This document shows positions 27,165 to 36,091 of a stretch of 64,000 bases of DNA, piece by piece. Position 1 is the stretch's first letter. Each line of letters starts with the position of its first letter. Source of the DNA: a bacterium 1xD42-87 (GTDB lineage: Bacteria; Bacillota; Clostridia; Lachnospirales; Lachnospiraceae); assembly GCA_003611805.1 (NCBI GenBank), contig RAYM01000010.1:124001-188000 (forward strand), written 5' to 3'. The notes beneath the pieces were generated by a model. The model made no database searches and was not told where the DNA came from. It saw only the letters and a program-made list of their open reading frames with translations. The position numbers and the translations under genes were made by a program.

Positions 27165-27875
27165 ATGATAAAGGCAGTGATTTTTGATCTGGACGATACC
27201 TTGTATGATTACAAAGCGTTGGAGCGGGCGGCTTTTGAATGTGTGGGTGAGCTTGTGCGCGAACGGCTCGGCGTGAGTGAGGAACAATGCGAGGAAGCTT
27301 TTATGCGGGCGAGGCATGCCACCAAGGAAATGCTGGGGGAGACGGCGACTTCCCACAGCAGAATGCTCTACTTTCAGAAGACTTTAGAGTATCTGGACAT
27401 CAGACCACTGTATCTGGCGCTTGAAATGTATGAGACTTACTGGGGATTTTTTTTGGACAATATGAGTATGTATCCCGGCGCCAGGGAACTTCTGGAGGCA
27501 TTGCATGAAAAATATATCCGCGTGGGAGTCTGCACGGATCTGCTGGCGCATATTCAGCACAGGAAACTGCGAAGACTCGGCATGATGGATGATGTAGACT
27601 GTCTGGTGACGAGTGAGGAGGCGGGGGTGGAAAAACCGGCTCCAGGGATTTTTAAGCTGTGTCTTGAGAAGCTTCGGCTGCCTGCAGAGGTGGTCTGCTT
27701 TGTGGGGGACAATCTGGAACGGGATGTGAAAGGCGCGATGGCAGCAGGACTGCAGGCTGTCTGGTTTCACCCGGGGGCTTCCCAGGAAGAAAAGGCACAG
27801 GACGGCATTGACGCTGTATCGGATTACAGGGAACTGTATGAACTGCTTAGCAGGAAAATTGAGGGAGGCTTATAA
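27165..27875 (+). CDS. HAD-superfamily hydrolase (subfamily IA)
   Basis: This 236-residue phosphatase-like protein has all HAD motifs: motif I DLDDTLYD (nucleophile and acid Asp), a helical cap, motif II CTDLLAH, the motif III Lys in EKPAPGIF and motif IV GDNLERDV. It resembles YjjG/phosphoglycolate-phosphatase-type enzymes, which dephosphorylate small phosphorylated metabolites. AGGAGGGGG precedes the start. Placed between the GT-C/kinase fusion and a GT2 gene, it could remove a phosphate from a sugar intermediate of the cluster. Confidence 0.92.
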   Translation: MIKAVIFDLDDTLYDYKALERAAFECVGELVRERLGVSEEQCEEAFMRARHATKEMLGETATSHSRMLYFQKTLEYLDIRPLYLALEMYETYWGFFLDNMSMYPGARELLEALHEKYIRVGVCTDLLAHIQHRKLRRLGMMDDVDCLVTSEEAGVEKPAPGIFKLCLEKLRLPAEVVCFVGDNLERDVKGAMAAGLQAVWFHPGASQEEKAQDGIDAVSDYRELYELLSRKIEGGL

Positions 27876-27909
27876 AATACTGTTCTGTATCAGGGAAAGG
27901 ATGAAAAGC

Positions 27910-28614
27910 GTGAAACTTTCGATAGTAGTACCATGCTATAATGAGAAGGAAAATCTGCCGTTACTTTTAGAACGGTTTAATGAAGTAATCAAAGGGCGGG
28001 ATATGGAGGTCATTCTGGTGGATAACGGCTCCACGGACGGCAGTGCGGATGTGCTGCGGGAGTTGCTGCCTCGTTACGCCTTCGCAAAGATTGTGACTGT
28101 AGAGGTAAATCAGGGATACGGTTACGGGATTATACAGGGGTTAAAGGAATGCCGGGGGGAATATATCGGATGGACCCATGCGGACATGCAGACAGATCCC
28201 GGGGATATTGTGCGGGCTCTGGAGTTAATTGAAAAAGAAAAGGGACTTGTCTTTGTGAAAGGAAACCGAAAGGGCAGACCTCTTTTTGACGTATTTTTTA
28301 CTGTTGGCATGAGCGTCTTTGAAAGCTGTTATCTGCATGAAAAACTGTACGATATCAATGCGCAGCCTAATATTTTTCCCAGAATATTTTATGATGAGTG
28401 GCAGGAGCCGCCCTATGACTTTTCACTGGATCTGTACGCACTGTATATGGCAAAGAAAAAGGGGTTGAAAGTATTGCGGTTTCCGGTGGGTTTTCCGGAG
28501 AGAGTACACGGCACGTCGAAATGGAACACGGGGCTTGCGTCGAAGTGGAAGTTTATTAAGCGGACGGTTGAGTTTAGCGTGAAGTTGAAGAAAAGCGGAA
28601 GTTTGCAAAACTAA
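27910..28614 (+). CDS. GT2 glycosyltransferase, polyprenol-phosphate sugar synthase-like
   Basis: About 235 residues, GT-A fold. The N-terminal KLSIVVPCYNEKENLPLLLE and VDNGSTDGSADV, the metal motif HADMQTD and the DPM1-like spacing suggest a dolichyl/polyprenyl-phosphate mannose or glucose synthase. There is no C-terminal membrane domain, as in type III DPM1. It would make the lipid-linked donor for the two GT-C enzymes of this cluster. GTG at 27910 is chosen because GGGAAAGG ends 9 bases upstream; ATG at 27901 abuts that site directly. It follows the HAD gene by 34 bases. Confidence 0.9.
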   Translation: MKLSIVVPCYNEKENLPLLLERFNEVIKGRDMEVILVDNGSTDGSADVLRELLPRYAFAKIVTVEVNQGYGYGIIQGLKECRGEYIGWTHADMQTDPGDIVRALELIEKEKGLVFVKGNRKGRPLFDVFFTVGMSVFESCYLHEKLYDINAQPNIFPRIFYDEWQEPPYDFSLDLYALYMAKKKGLKVLRFPVGFPERVHGTSKWNTGLASKWKFIKRTVEFSVKLKKSGSLQN

Positions 28615-28737
28615 AAGCGTCTGGAAACTTCTGTGGGTGAATTTAGGAAGCAGAAATTATCCGTTAGGATGATTCGGAATACAAATATAAATATACGAGA
28701 GAATGGTAATTAAAATAGAAAAGATGGAGAGAACGCG

Positions 28738-29334
28738 ATGGCGACAGAATACATAGCGCACAGAATTAATACCAAGGCGGAACTTTTACAACTGCCGGAA
28801 GAATACGGCGTCGAGCTGGATCTGCGGGATGACCTGAACGGGCGGATTTATATATCACACAATCCCTTTGAGCCGGGAGAAGATTTTGAGGAATACTGCA
28901 AAGTGTATCACCACGGCACCATGATCTTAAATATCAAGAGCGAGCGCATTGAGCATAAGGCGTTGGAATATATGGAAAAATATCAGATCAAAAATTATTT
29001 TTTTCTGGATTCTTCCTTTCCCATGATTAAGCTGCTCACGGACATGGGTGTGAAGCAGGTGGCTCTCCGTTTCAGTGAGCTGGAAGGGCTGGATACCATA
29101 CGCAATATGGCGGGGCGCGCCGGGTGGGTATGGGTGGACTGCTTTACAAAGGCGCCCATTGACAGAGAAAGTTATAAGGAATTAAAATCCCTCGGCTATA
29201 AGCTCTGTTTCGTGTCCCCGGAATTGGAGGGGCAGGAGGAAAAGATTACTGAGTATAAGAAATATATAGAAGAGCAGGGCATTCTCTTTGATGCCATATG
29301 CACAAAGAGTTATCATATTAAGGACTGGATGTAG
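28738..29334 (+). CDS. GDPD-like (PI-PLC fold) protein
   Basis: The 198-residue protein begins AHRINTKAELLQL and GVELDLRDD followed by ISHNPF, matching the H8-R9, E26/D28 and H41 pattern of glycerophosphodiester phosphodiesterases on a TIM barrel. It is shorter than typical GDPDs (about 240-250), so part of the barrel is trimmed, and it has no signal peptide. In a surface-glycan cluster it may act on a phosphodiester-linked substituent. GGAGAG is 5 bases before the ATG. Confidence 0.72.
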   Translation: MATEYIAHRINTKAELLQLPEEYGVELDLRDDLNGRIYISHNPFEPGEDFEEYCKVYHHGTMILNIKSERIEHKALEYMEKYQIKNYFFLDSSFPMIKLLTDMGVKQVALRFSELEGLDTIRNMAGRAGWVWVDCFTKAPIDRESYKELKSLGYKLCFVSPELEGQEEKITEYKKYIEEQGILFDAICTKSYHIKDWM

Positions 29335-29468
29335 ATCATTATTTTTTACACCTGCGCCATGCACTTGCTGCATGATACCGGAGTCAGGGTTTTCACGGTA
29401 AAAGACTGCAAGTGGAAGCGCGTTTGCACTTTTAGCATGGAGGAAAGGATGTTTCGATTGACAAAAGA

Positions 29469-31073
29469 ATGGCAAAAAAGAGCCGGCATGGCGGCGGCGG
29501 TTTTTTTACGCTTGCGGCGGGTATGCTTTTGTTTTACAGACATTGGCAGTTTGAGCTGCCGCTATATCCAAATGTGGATGAGCAGCTTTCGCTTGGCTGT
29601 ATTTATGAACTGTTGGGGCAGCATCTCTATGCGGGAGATATCTACGTGCTCGATTTTTTCCGCTATCCCCATCTGACCTTCTATTATGCGGCAGTGGGGG
29701 CGCGCATTCTGGGAAAATTTCTGGCGGGCGTGGATACTGTGGTGCTTTTGCGCTATGTGGTCTGTGGCACGGCGCTTCTCTCAAATGTGTGTGTTTATTT
29801 CAGTGTTAAAATTATGACGAATAGACGGAAATATGCCTATCTGGGATTCCTTCTGTCGGTGTTTTCTCTTTATGGCTATGCTTATTTGTATTATACGGGA
29901 CCGGACACGCTTCTGTTTGCGGTGGCAAACCTTATTCTGCTTTTGGGCTGTCTGATCTGGCGGGAGAAGGATGAGGAGCGCGCCGTCTATCTCTGGTATC
30001 CGATGCTTGCGGTCTGTATCGGTCTTGCTACGGCGGCTAAGTATCACGGCATTGTCTTTGGCGTTTTCTGGCTGGCGCTGCATATCGGCAAAAAATATTG
30101 GAAACATCACAGAAACAATTATCTTTTCTTTTTGGACTGTATCGTGTTGGCGTTGACTTTTGTGCTCTGCAATTATTCGCTTTTCTTTCATTTTAAGACT
30201 TTTATCGGGGATAATTTATATAACCTGAACCATTATGCATGGGGGCATCCCGGCATCGAACGTAACTTGCCGTTTTTGGGATATCTTGAGGCATACGCGC
30301 TGTCCTCTTATGGCATTTTTGGCGGATTGCTTCTGCTTTTGGGGATTGTGTATCTGATGCGAAAAAAGGTGTGGGGGGAGCTTGTCATCTTTTCTTTGAT
30401 GCCGCTCGTGATTCTGGTGCTTTTGTCGAAGTACAGCATTGTGCTTGGCAGAAATATGTCCCTCGTTCTGCCGTTTGCTTTTCTGTTTATGAGTTACGGG
30501 CTGGTGGAGACGGAAACAATTTTTATGGCGCTGCTGGAAAAGCGCGGTACAGCGGGGCAGAAGAAAAATTCGGGGAAAGCAGGAGGTAGTACGGCAGCAG
30601 TCGTGGCGGTTCTCGTGCTTTGTAATGCGGAAACAGTTCTGGGCAATTACCGGTATGATCTTACTTACGATCATGCGGCGGCATATATCGAGGAAAATAT
30701 TCCTGCGGGCGCAAGGGTTTACTGCACTTCCTATATGCCTTTGATGGATGCGGAAAAGTATGAGATTGTGGAGATTGGGGAAGATATTTCTCTTCTGCCG
30801 GAAATGCTTGCCGAAAAGGAGTATTACATCGACGTGGAGTACGCCACCGGATACTTTTCCCAGAAAAAGGACTATCTGCTCTTTCGGGGAGGGGATATGT
30901 ACCCGGACAAAAAAGCGGCGTATGAGCAAAAAATGGGAGAGTATACCGTCATGGAAAGCTGGCAGGGCGTTTCCTATGGCGGGGAATGGAAATACAGGAT
31001 CGGATATTTTGACCTGCTTTTAAAGAGTCCCGGTGCATATTATGTAGGACCATCGATTACCATTTATCGGTAA
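29469..31073 (+). CDS. GT-C family membrane glycosyltransferase (possible 5' frameshift)
   Basis: The 534-residue membrane protein has about 10-11 transmembrane helices and an extracytoplasmic C-terminal part after residue 390. YPNVDEQLSLG near residue 33 carries the acidic Asp-Glu pair of PMT/ArnT-type GT-C enzymes in their first external loop. It would use a polyprenol-phosphate sugar made by the GT2 gene. The ATG at 29469 has no ribosome site. An upstream ATG at 29449, 5 bases after GGAGG, is in another frame and would join this frame if the T7 run at 29501-29507 had eight T. The true N-terminus may therefore begin MFRLTKEWQKRAG. Confidence 0.82.
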   Translation: MAKKSRHGGGGFFTLAAGMLLFYRHWQFELPLYPNVDEQLSLGCIYELLGQHLYAGDIYVLDFFRYPHLTFYYAAVGARILGKFLAGVDTVVLLRYVVCGTALLSNVCVYFSVKIMTNRRKYAYLGFLLSVFSLYGYAYLYYTGPDTLLFAVANLILLLGCLIWREKDEERAVYLWYPMLAVCIGLATAAKYHGIVFGVFWLALHIGKKYWKHHRNNYLFFLDCIVLALTFVLCNYSLFFHFKTFIGDNLYNLNHYAWGHPGIERNLPFLGYLEAYALSSYGIFGGLLLLLGIVYLMRKKVWGELVIFSLMPLVILVLLSKYSIVLGRNMSLVLPFAFLFMSYGLVETETIFMALLEKRGTAGQKKNSGKAGGSTAAVVAVLVLCNAETVLGNYRYDLTYDHAAAYIEENIPAGARVYCTSYMPLMDAEKYEIVEIGEDISLLPEMLAEKEYYIDVEYATGYFSQKKDYLLFRGGDMYPDKKAAYEQKMGEYTVMESWQGVSYGGEWKYRIGYFDLLLKSPGAYYVGPSITIYR

Positions 31074-31165
31074 AATATTCTGCAGCAGTTAACGGAACGC
31101 ATAAAAATTTCGCTTACAAAAAAGATTTTATGATGATAAAATGTAATCGAAAGGTGGGTTTTATT

Positions 31166-31384
31166 ATGCGTTGGATACCGCTGCAGAGGGCAGACAGCAG
31201 AAAGTGGAGACTCTGTGCCCTGCATGATGACTGTATGGCGTATGAAGTTACAACATTAGAATCTGAGCATGTAGAAACGATTCTGTTCTATGCAGCATAT
31301 ATGAATGACGGCATAGACGGCGGAATAGAAACGGAAATTCTGGAAAAATTGGAGAGACTGAAAAAGCAGTATAAATTAAGCTAA
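31166..31384 (+). CDS. small conserved-type protein, unknown function
   Basis: 72 residues, not recognised. It starts MRWIPLQRADSRKWRLCALH and ends in a helical EILEKLERLKKQYKLS. It is cytosolic. AAAGGTGGG precedes the ATG at 31166. An in-frame ATG at 31130 lacks a ribosome site. Its 3' end overlaps the convergent membrane-protein gene by nine bases. Confidence 0.65.
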   Translation: MRWIPLQRADSRKWRLCALHDDCMAYEVTTLESEHVETILFYAAYMNDGIDGGIETEILEKLERLKKQYKLS

Positions 31385-32101
31385 AAATTCACGCAAAAGC
31401 ACTTCCAGTTCCTCGGCTTCGGAAGGGGTGAAAGCCGGGGAACTTTTTTTGTGCTCCGCATTTTTCTCGAATATAGGCTCCTTTTTGATGCCGGTGTCTT
31501 CGCTGGGCTTGTCCAGACCGGCAGCTGCGTTTTTTGACTTTTGTGCGGAGTCTTCCATGCCGACCATGCGCATGTCAAGGCGTGTCTGTTCCAGGCGGTT
31601 CGCCAGATGATTTTCCAGATAATCTACCAGGTTGGTGCGCAGCATGTTTATTTTGCCGGGCACATCAATCAGGGAAGTGGCGGCAAAATAGAGGTACAGA
31701 CCAAGAAAGCTGACGAAATAAAAAGGCGCGATTGTCAGAAAGCTCTCCTCTTGAATGATACTGATACAGGCGCCAATTCCGGCAACCAGCACGGAAAGCA
31801 GCGTAAGCTGTCCCGAAAGGTGTCGAAATAAGGTCACGGGGATTTTTCCGAGGCTGATCTGGTTCAGAAACTTGTCCACGAAAACGGAAACATTGGGAAT
31901 GCTTTCGTGAAGTTGTCTGCAGCTTGTGAATTTCAGTTTCAACTGCTGCAAAGATTTATTTTTTGTGGCGGACATGTTTTCCGTTTCCCGAATCAGCCTG
32001 CGGTATAGCACACCGAGCAGAATCTGGCATAAAATACTGCAAAAGAGCAATGTCAGGATAACAAGCATAAAATATTTATGACGAAAAAAAAGTGCAAGCA
32101 T
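31376..32101 (-). CDS. membrane protein of unknown function
   Basis: This 241-residue protein is not recognised. It has an N-terminal transmembrane helix (about 10-33), a charged helical segment, then two helices near residues 100-145 separated by a short EES loop. The C-terminal 90 residues are hydrophilic, helical and Lys/Glu-rich. GGAGGTAACC precedes the start. It is monocistronic, convergent with the 72-residue gene and divergent from the TSCPD/murG operon. Nothing in the neighbours gives a function. Confidence 0.75.
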   Translation of the reverse strand: MLALFFRHKYFMLVILTLLFCSILCQILLGVLYRRLIRETENMSATKNKSLQQLKLKFTSCRQLHESIPNVSVFVDKFLNQISLGKIPVTLFRHLSGQLTLLSVLVAGIGACISIIQEESFLTIAPFYFVSFLGLYLYFAATSLIDVPGKINMLRTNLVDYLENHLANRLEQTRLDMRMVGMEDSAQKSKNAAAGLDKPSEDTGIKKEPIFEKNAEHKKSSPAFTPSEAEELEVLLREFLA

Positions 32102-32218
32102 GGTTACCTCCGTTATTTAGAGTGCATACTTATATTATATTAGCTTTTGTTTGGGAAAAAAGACCTAAGGCATCGACAAATTTCGCTGTAAACGCTTGAC
32201 AGGACGAGACGCATTTTC

Positions 32219-32247
32219 TTGCACTATGGGGATTGATGATATATACT
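32219..32247 (+). promoter_or_regulatory. predicted promoter of the TSCPD-murG operon
   Basis: TTGCAC (32219-32224), a 17-base spacer and TATACT (32242-32247) form a good vegetative promoter about 40 bases upstream of the TSCPD ribosome site. Confidence 0.6.
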
Positions 32248-32294
32248 TTATGATAGATGGTAAATAGTGCCAAGAAAAAGAGGAGGAAACGGAT

Positions 32295-32540
32295 ATGATT
32301 TTTCAGCCGAAGGGCGTCTGTTCCAATGCGATAGACGTGGAGATGGAAGAAGGTATTATCAAATCTGTGAAATTTACAGGCGGATGCAATGGTAACACAC
32401 AGGGTATTTCCCGGCTGGTCGTCGGCATGAAGGCGGAAGATGCGATCAGCAGGCTAAAAGGTATTAAATGCGGATTTAAAAGCACATCCTGTCCGGATCA
32501 GCTGGCGTGTGCGTTGGAACAGATGTTAGAAAATGCGTGA
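32295..32540 (+). CDS. TSCPD domain protein (TIGR03905-type)
   Basis: The 81-residue protein is the stand-alone TSCPD domain, with CNGNTQGISRL and the name-giving TSCPDQLACAL at the C-terminus and three conserved Cys. A related domain sits at the end of class II (B12-dependent) ribonucleotide reductases. The function of the single-domain form is not established; metal or thiol chemistry is plausible. GAGGAGG precedes the start. Its stop is 17 bases before murG, so they are cotranscribed. Confidence 0.9.
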   Translation: MIFQPKGVCSNAIDVEMEEGIIKSVKFTGGCNGNTQGISRLVVGMKAEDAISRLKGIKCGFKSTSCPDQLACALEQMLENA

Positions 32541-32557
32541 AAGGCTTGGATGTTACT

Positions 32558-33631
32558 ATGGGCAAAAAGATTGTACTGACAGGCGGTGGCACCGCCGGGC
32601 ATGTGACGCCGAACATGGCGCTGATTCCGAGACTTCGGGAATTAGAATATGACATTGTATACATGGGTTCCTACGACGGTATCGAAAAGAAACTGATCGA
32701 GGACTTTGATATTCCTTATTACGGTATTGCGACGGGCAAGTTCAGGCGGTATTTTGATCCGAAAAATTTCTCCGACCCATTCCGTGTCATCAAGGGAATG
32801 CGGGAATCCAGAAAGTATTTGAAGGAGATTAAGCCAGACGTGCTCTTTTCCAAGGGCGGTTTTGTCAGCGTGCCGGTGGTGCGCGCCGCAGCGTCTCTGG
32901 GGATTCCCTGTATTATCCACGAGTCGGACATGACGCCCGGACTGGCAAATAAGCTCTGTATTCCTGTAGCGAAAAAGGTGTGCTGTAATTTCCCGGAGAC
33001 TTTCAGCCAGTTACCTGCGACAAAGGCAGTGCTGACAGGTTCGCCGATCCGCAAGGAACTTGCTGCGGGCAATAAGGAAGCCGGATATAGGCTGTGCGGT
33101 TTTGACAGTACGAAGCCGGTTATTATGGTAGTAGGCGGAAGTCTTGGTTCGGCGGCGATTAATCAGGCGGTCAGGGATGTTCTGCCGGAGCTTTTGAAAG
33201 ATTTTCAGGTAGTGCATTTGTGCGGTAAGGAAAAGGTGGATAATCTTCTGCTCACCACGCAGGGCTATAAGCAGTTTGAGTATGTAAAGTCCGAACTGAA
33301 AGATATTTTTGCTATGGCGGATATCGTGATTTCCCGTGCCGGCGCCAATGCAATCAGCGAAATTCTGGCGCTGAAAAAGCCGAATATCCTGATTCCTCTG
33401 CCGTCGTCAAGCAGCAGGGGGGATCAGCTTCTAAATGCGAAATCCTATGAATCACAGGGATTCAGTATCGTGATCGACGAGGATGATATGACCAACAAGC
33501 TGCTCCTTGAAAAAATACAGGAGCTTTACTTTAACAGGTTCACCTATATCGACGCTATGAAGAAGAGCAGCCAGAGGGATGCGATTGGCACCATTATCGG
33601 GCTGATTGAAGAGGAAGCGAATACAAAATAA
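32558..33631 (+). CDS. murG: UDP-GlcNAc:lipid I N-acetylglucosaminyltransferase
   Basis: The 357-residue GT28 enzyme makes lipid II from lipid I at the inner membrane face in peptidoglycan synthesis. The N-terminal Gly-rich loop GGGTAGHVTPN, the second loop GGFVSVPV, the HESDMTPGLANK segment and the UDP-GlcNAc site GGSLGSAAIN and SRAGANAISEIL are all present, so it is a functional-looking MurG. The start at 32558 matches the standard N-terminus (MGKKIVLTGG). In this genome it stands outside a mur/fts cluster and follows the TSCPD gene. A terminator follows its stop. Confidence 0.95.
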   Translation: MGKKIVLTGGGTAGHVTPNMALIPRLRELEYDIVYMGSYDGIEKKLIEDFDIPYYGIATGKFRRYFDPKNFSDPFRVIKGMRESRKYLKEIKPDVLFSKGGFVSVPVVRAAASLGIPCIIHESDMTPGLANKLCIPVAKKVCCNFPETFSQLPATKAVLTGSPIRKELAAGNKEAGYRLCGFDSTKPVIMVVGGSLGSAAINQAVRDVLPELLKDFQVVHLCGKEKVDNLLLTTQGYKQFEYVKSELKDIFAMADIVISRAGANAISEILALKKPNILIPLPSSSSRGDQLLNAKSYESQGFSIVIDEDDMTNKLLLEKIQELYFNRFTYIDAMKKSSQRDAIGTIIGLIEEEANTK

Positions 33632-33640
33632 ACAGAAAAG

Positions 33641-33665
33641 AGCCAGACTTCGGTCTGGTTTTTTT
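33641..33665 (+). terminator. intrinsic terminator after murG
   Basis: CCAGAC-TTCG-GTCTGG hairpin (33643-33658) with a seven-T tract directly after it, ten bases downstream of the murG stop. Confidence 0.9.
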
Positions 33666-33833
33666 GACACTTTTTTCAAGAGAAATCCCCCAATAATCGT
33701 CTTGCATGTTAGTAAGTTCCATCGGACAGGGAGGAAGGGGGACAAAAGGAAACCCTGCCTGGCAGTTTCTTACGAGCCGAGAGTCTATAAAAATTCTTTT
33801 GACTGCTGGGGGATCTCCGTACCCTACCAGTCC

Positions 33834-34340
33834 ATGGTAACTGTTGATACGGAAGCGATGTATGCTTATTTTCGTATTTTGAAAGACGCGAAACTTGTGC
33901 CAGCGGATGGGGTAACGCGTGAACAGGCAGGGATAGAGGAGGCTTCCGATCGCATTTTTGTGGCGTATTACAGCGGGCAAACGAGAGAGGGCGGGCAGGC
34001 AGAGCCGGACCGCGGAATGACTTTTCGCTTTGGGAATCAGGATGAAGCAGGGAATTACTATGTGGAAACTGGCGGTAAGCTTTGGCTTGCGGATCAGGCT
34101 GCGGTTGATAAACTTTTTGAGATTAACCCTTACGAATTGATATTAAAAGTAGTGAGCGTCGCCTTTGAGAGAAACAGGGAAGACGCGCCGAAGATTATAC
34201 AGCGTTACTATGCTTTTGACGGGACATATGCATCCGTGCAGGTGAATGGTACAGAGTTCTTTCTGGTGAGCAGGGAGGCGCTCGCATCTGTGCAGGAAAA
34301 ATTGAGGGATGAGGAGAGGGCTTTTGGGGGAAACTCTTGA
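33834..34340 (+). CDS. DUF4340-like protein, probably 5'-truncated
   Basis: The frame encodes about 168 residues from the first ATG. Upstream in the same frame YKNSFDCWGISVPYQSM also looks coding, so the conserved region begins before any usable start. The pattern WGISVPY, VDTEAMYAYFRILKDAKL, FRFGNQDEAGNYYV and a closing LVSREALASV resembles DUF4340 lipoproteins. Those have a signal peptide and about 60 residues before this point, which are missing here. The region directly upstream is the murG terminator, and a strong GGAGG at about 33730 has no matching start. It may be a remnant. pgi follows after 81 bases. Confidence 0.5.
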   Translation: MVTVDTEAMYAYFRILKDAKLVPADGVTREQAGIEEASDRIFVAYYSGQTREGGQAEPDRGMTFRFGNQDEAGNYYVETGGKLWLADQAAVDKLFEINPYELILKVVSVAFERNREDAPKIIQRYYAFDGTYASVQVNGTEFFLVSREALASVQEKLRDEERAFGGNS

Positions 34341-34421
34341 AAAACCAATGTTTCAATGCTACACTTATGGAAAGAAACGGAAATCGCGAATATATGATAG
34401 CGTTTCGGATTGGAGGAAAAA

Positions 34422-35768
34422 ATGAGCAAAGTTACATTTGACTATTCAAAAGCAGCATCCTTTATTGGGGAGAACGAAGTCGAGTCCATGAAGAAGCTGG
34501 CGCTTGACGCAAAAGAGGTGCTTGTGAGCAAGTCGGGTGCGGGAAATGATTTTCTTGGGTGGATCGACCTGCCGGTGGACTATGACAAAGAGGAGTTTGC
34601 GCGGATCAAGAAGGCTGCAGGGAAGATTCAGGGCGATTCCGAAGTGCTTGTGGTAATCGGTATCGGCGGTTCCTATCTGGGCGCGCGCGCGGCGATCGAG
34701 TTTTTGCGCCACAGCTTCTACAATGTGGTGGACAAGTCTGTCAGAAAAACACCCGAAATTTATTTTGTAGGTAATTCCATCAGTTCTACTTATATTAAGC
34801 ACCTGATCGACGTGATCGGGGACAGGGATTTCTCCATCAACATGATCTCCAAGTCCGGCACGACTACGGAGCCTGCGATCGCGTTCCGTGTATTCAAGGA
34901 AATGGCGGAGAAGAAATATGGCAAGGAAGGCGCCGCGAAGAGAATCTACGCCACCACCGACAAGGCGAGAGGGTCCCTTAAGAATCTGGCAAATGAGGAA
35001 GGCTACGAGAGTTTTGTAGTGCCCGACGATGTGGGCGGACGTTTCTCCGTACTGACGGCAGTAGGCTTACTTCCCATTGCGGTATCCGGCGCGGATATCG
35101 ACAAGCTGATGGAAGGCGCCGCAGAGGGCAGAAAGATGGCGCTGGAAGCTCCTTTCGAGGAGAACGACGCCGTGAAATACGCGGCGCTGCGCAATATCCT
35201 GTTAAGAAAGGGCAAAGTAATTGAGATTCTGGCAAACTACGAGCCCAGCGCACACTATGTTTCCGAGTGGTGGAAGCAGCTTTACGGCGAGTCCGAGGGC
35301 AAGGATCAGAAAGGTATCTTCCCGGCAAGCGTGGATCTGACCACCGACCTGCACTCCATGGGACAGTTTATCCAGGACGGCTCCCGCACCATGTTTGAAA
35401 CGGTGTTAAACATTGAGGCAAGCAGGGAAGAGATCATCATCGGCGAGGAGCCTGTGGATCTGGACGGACTCAATTATCTGGCGGGCAAGAACGTGGACTT
35501 CGTCAACAAGAGTGCGATGAACGGCACCATTCTGGCGCACACCGACGGACAGGTTCCGAACTTTATGATCAATGTGCCCGAGGTGAACGAGTTCTATCTG
35601 GGAGAGCTGTTCTACTTCTTCGAGTTTGCCTGCGGTGTCAGCGGATATCTTCTCGGTGTGAATCCGTTCAACCAGCCGGGTGTGGAGAGCTACAAGAAGA
35701 ACATGTTTGCACTTCTCGGCAAGCCGGGCTTCGAGGCGCAGAGGGAAGAGCTGCTGAAGAGGCTGTAA
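34422..35768 (+). CDS. pgi: glucose-6-phosphate isomerase
   Basis: The 448-residue enzyme interconverts glucose-6-phosphate and fructose-6-phosphate in glycolysis. Signature segments are [30 protein letters not shown] (phosphate-binding Ser/Thr loop), the catalytic Glu region and the C-terminal [16 protein letters not shown] with its Lys. Length matches Firmicute PGIs. GGAGG is 6 bases before the ATG at 34422. The gene is rich in strong-bias codons, as expected for a highly expressed enzyme. Confidence 0.97.
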   Translation: MSKVTFDYSKAASFIGENEVESMKKLALDAKEVLVSKSGAGNDFLGWIDLPVDYDKEEFARIKKAAGKIQGDSEVLVVIGIGGSYLGARAAIEFLRHSFYNVVDKSVRKTPEIYFVGNSISSTYIKHLIDVIGDRDFSINMISKSGTTTEPAIAFRVFKEMAEKKYGKEGAAKRIYATTDKARGSLKNLANEEGYESFVVPDDVGGRFSVLTAVGLLPIAVSGADIDKLMEGAAEGRKMALEAPFEENDAVKYAALRNILLRKGKVIEILANYEPSAHYVSEWWKQLYGESEGKDQKGIFPASVDLTTDLHSMGQFIQDGSRTMFETVLNIEASREEIIIGEEPVDLDGLNYLAGKNVDFVNKSAMNGTILAHTDGQVPNFMINVPEVNEFYLGELFYFFEFACGVSGYLLGVNPFNQPGVESYKKNMFALLGKPGFEAQREELLKRL

Positions 35769-35820
35769 GTAAAAGTAAGTTTCATGATAATAGGTTACGG
35801 TATGGAAAGCAGGTGATTGT

Positions 35821-35967
35821 ATGGTCATGACAGACAGTCAGTTTAAAGGTTTTGTCAGATTTGTTTTGGACGATATCAAAGAAGTGCTTGAAAATATGCC
35901 GGACAGTAAAGAAAAAGAAAAGCTGCAAAAGGTAGCGGATAATTTACAGCAGACACTTGAGGATTAA
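35821..35967 (+). CDS. small acidic helical protein, 48 residues
   Basis: This short gene has AGCAGGTG 7 bases before its ATG and encodes MVMTDSQFKGFVRFVLDDIK followed by a Glu/Lys-rich helix ending NLQQTLED. Codon use is normal for the region. It lies 52 bases after pgi and just before a strong terminator, so it is the last gene of the pgi transcript. I do not recognise the family; it has no signal peptide or Cys. Confidence 0.65.
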   Translation: MVMTDSQFKGFVRFVLDDIKEVLENMPDSKEKEKLQKVADNLQQTLED

Positions 35968-35989
35968 AGTGTGATTGTATGATAAAACA

Positions 35990-36029
35990 GGCGCATATCT
36001 CCATAAGGGGGTATGCGCCAAAATTTTTT
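35990..36029 (+). terminator. intrinsic terminator after pgi and the 48-residue gene
   Basis: GGCGCATA/TATGCGCC forms the outer stem and TCTCC/GGGGG the inner part around an ATAA loop. A run of T follows at 36024-36029. Confidence 0.85.
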
Positions 36030-36091
36030 GATTTGAAAAAGGGTATACAGATGTGGTATTTTAAAATAATCGGACATTGTATGGAGAAAAA

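Noticed and set aside
30216..30929. Long minus-strand open frame opposite the second GT-C gene.
   Set aside because: Composition is that of a complement of hydrophobic codons, with no start signal or domain.
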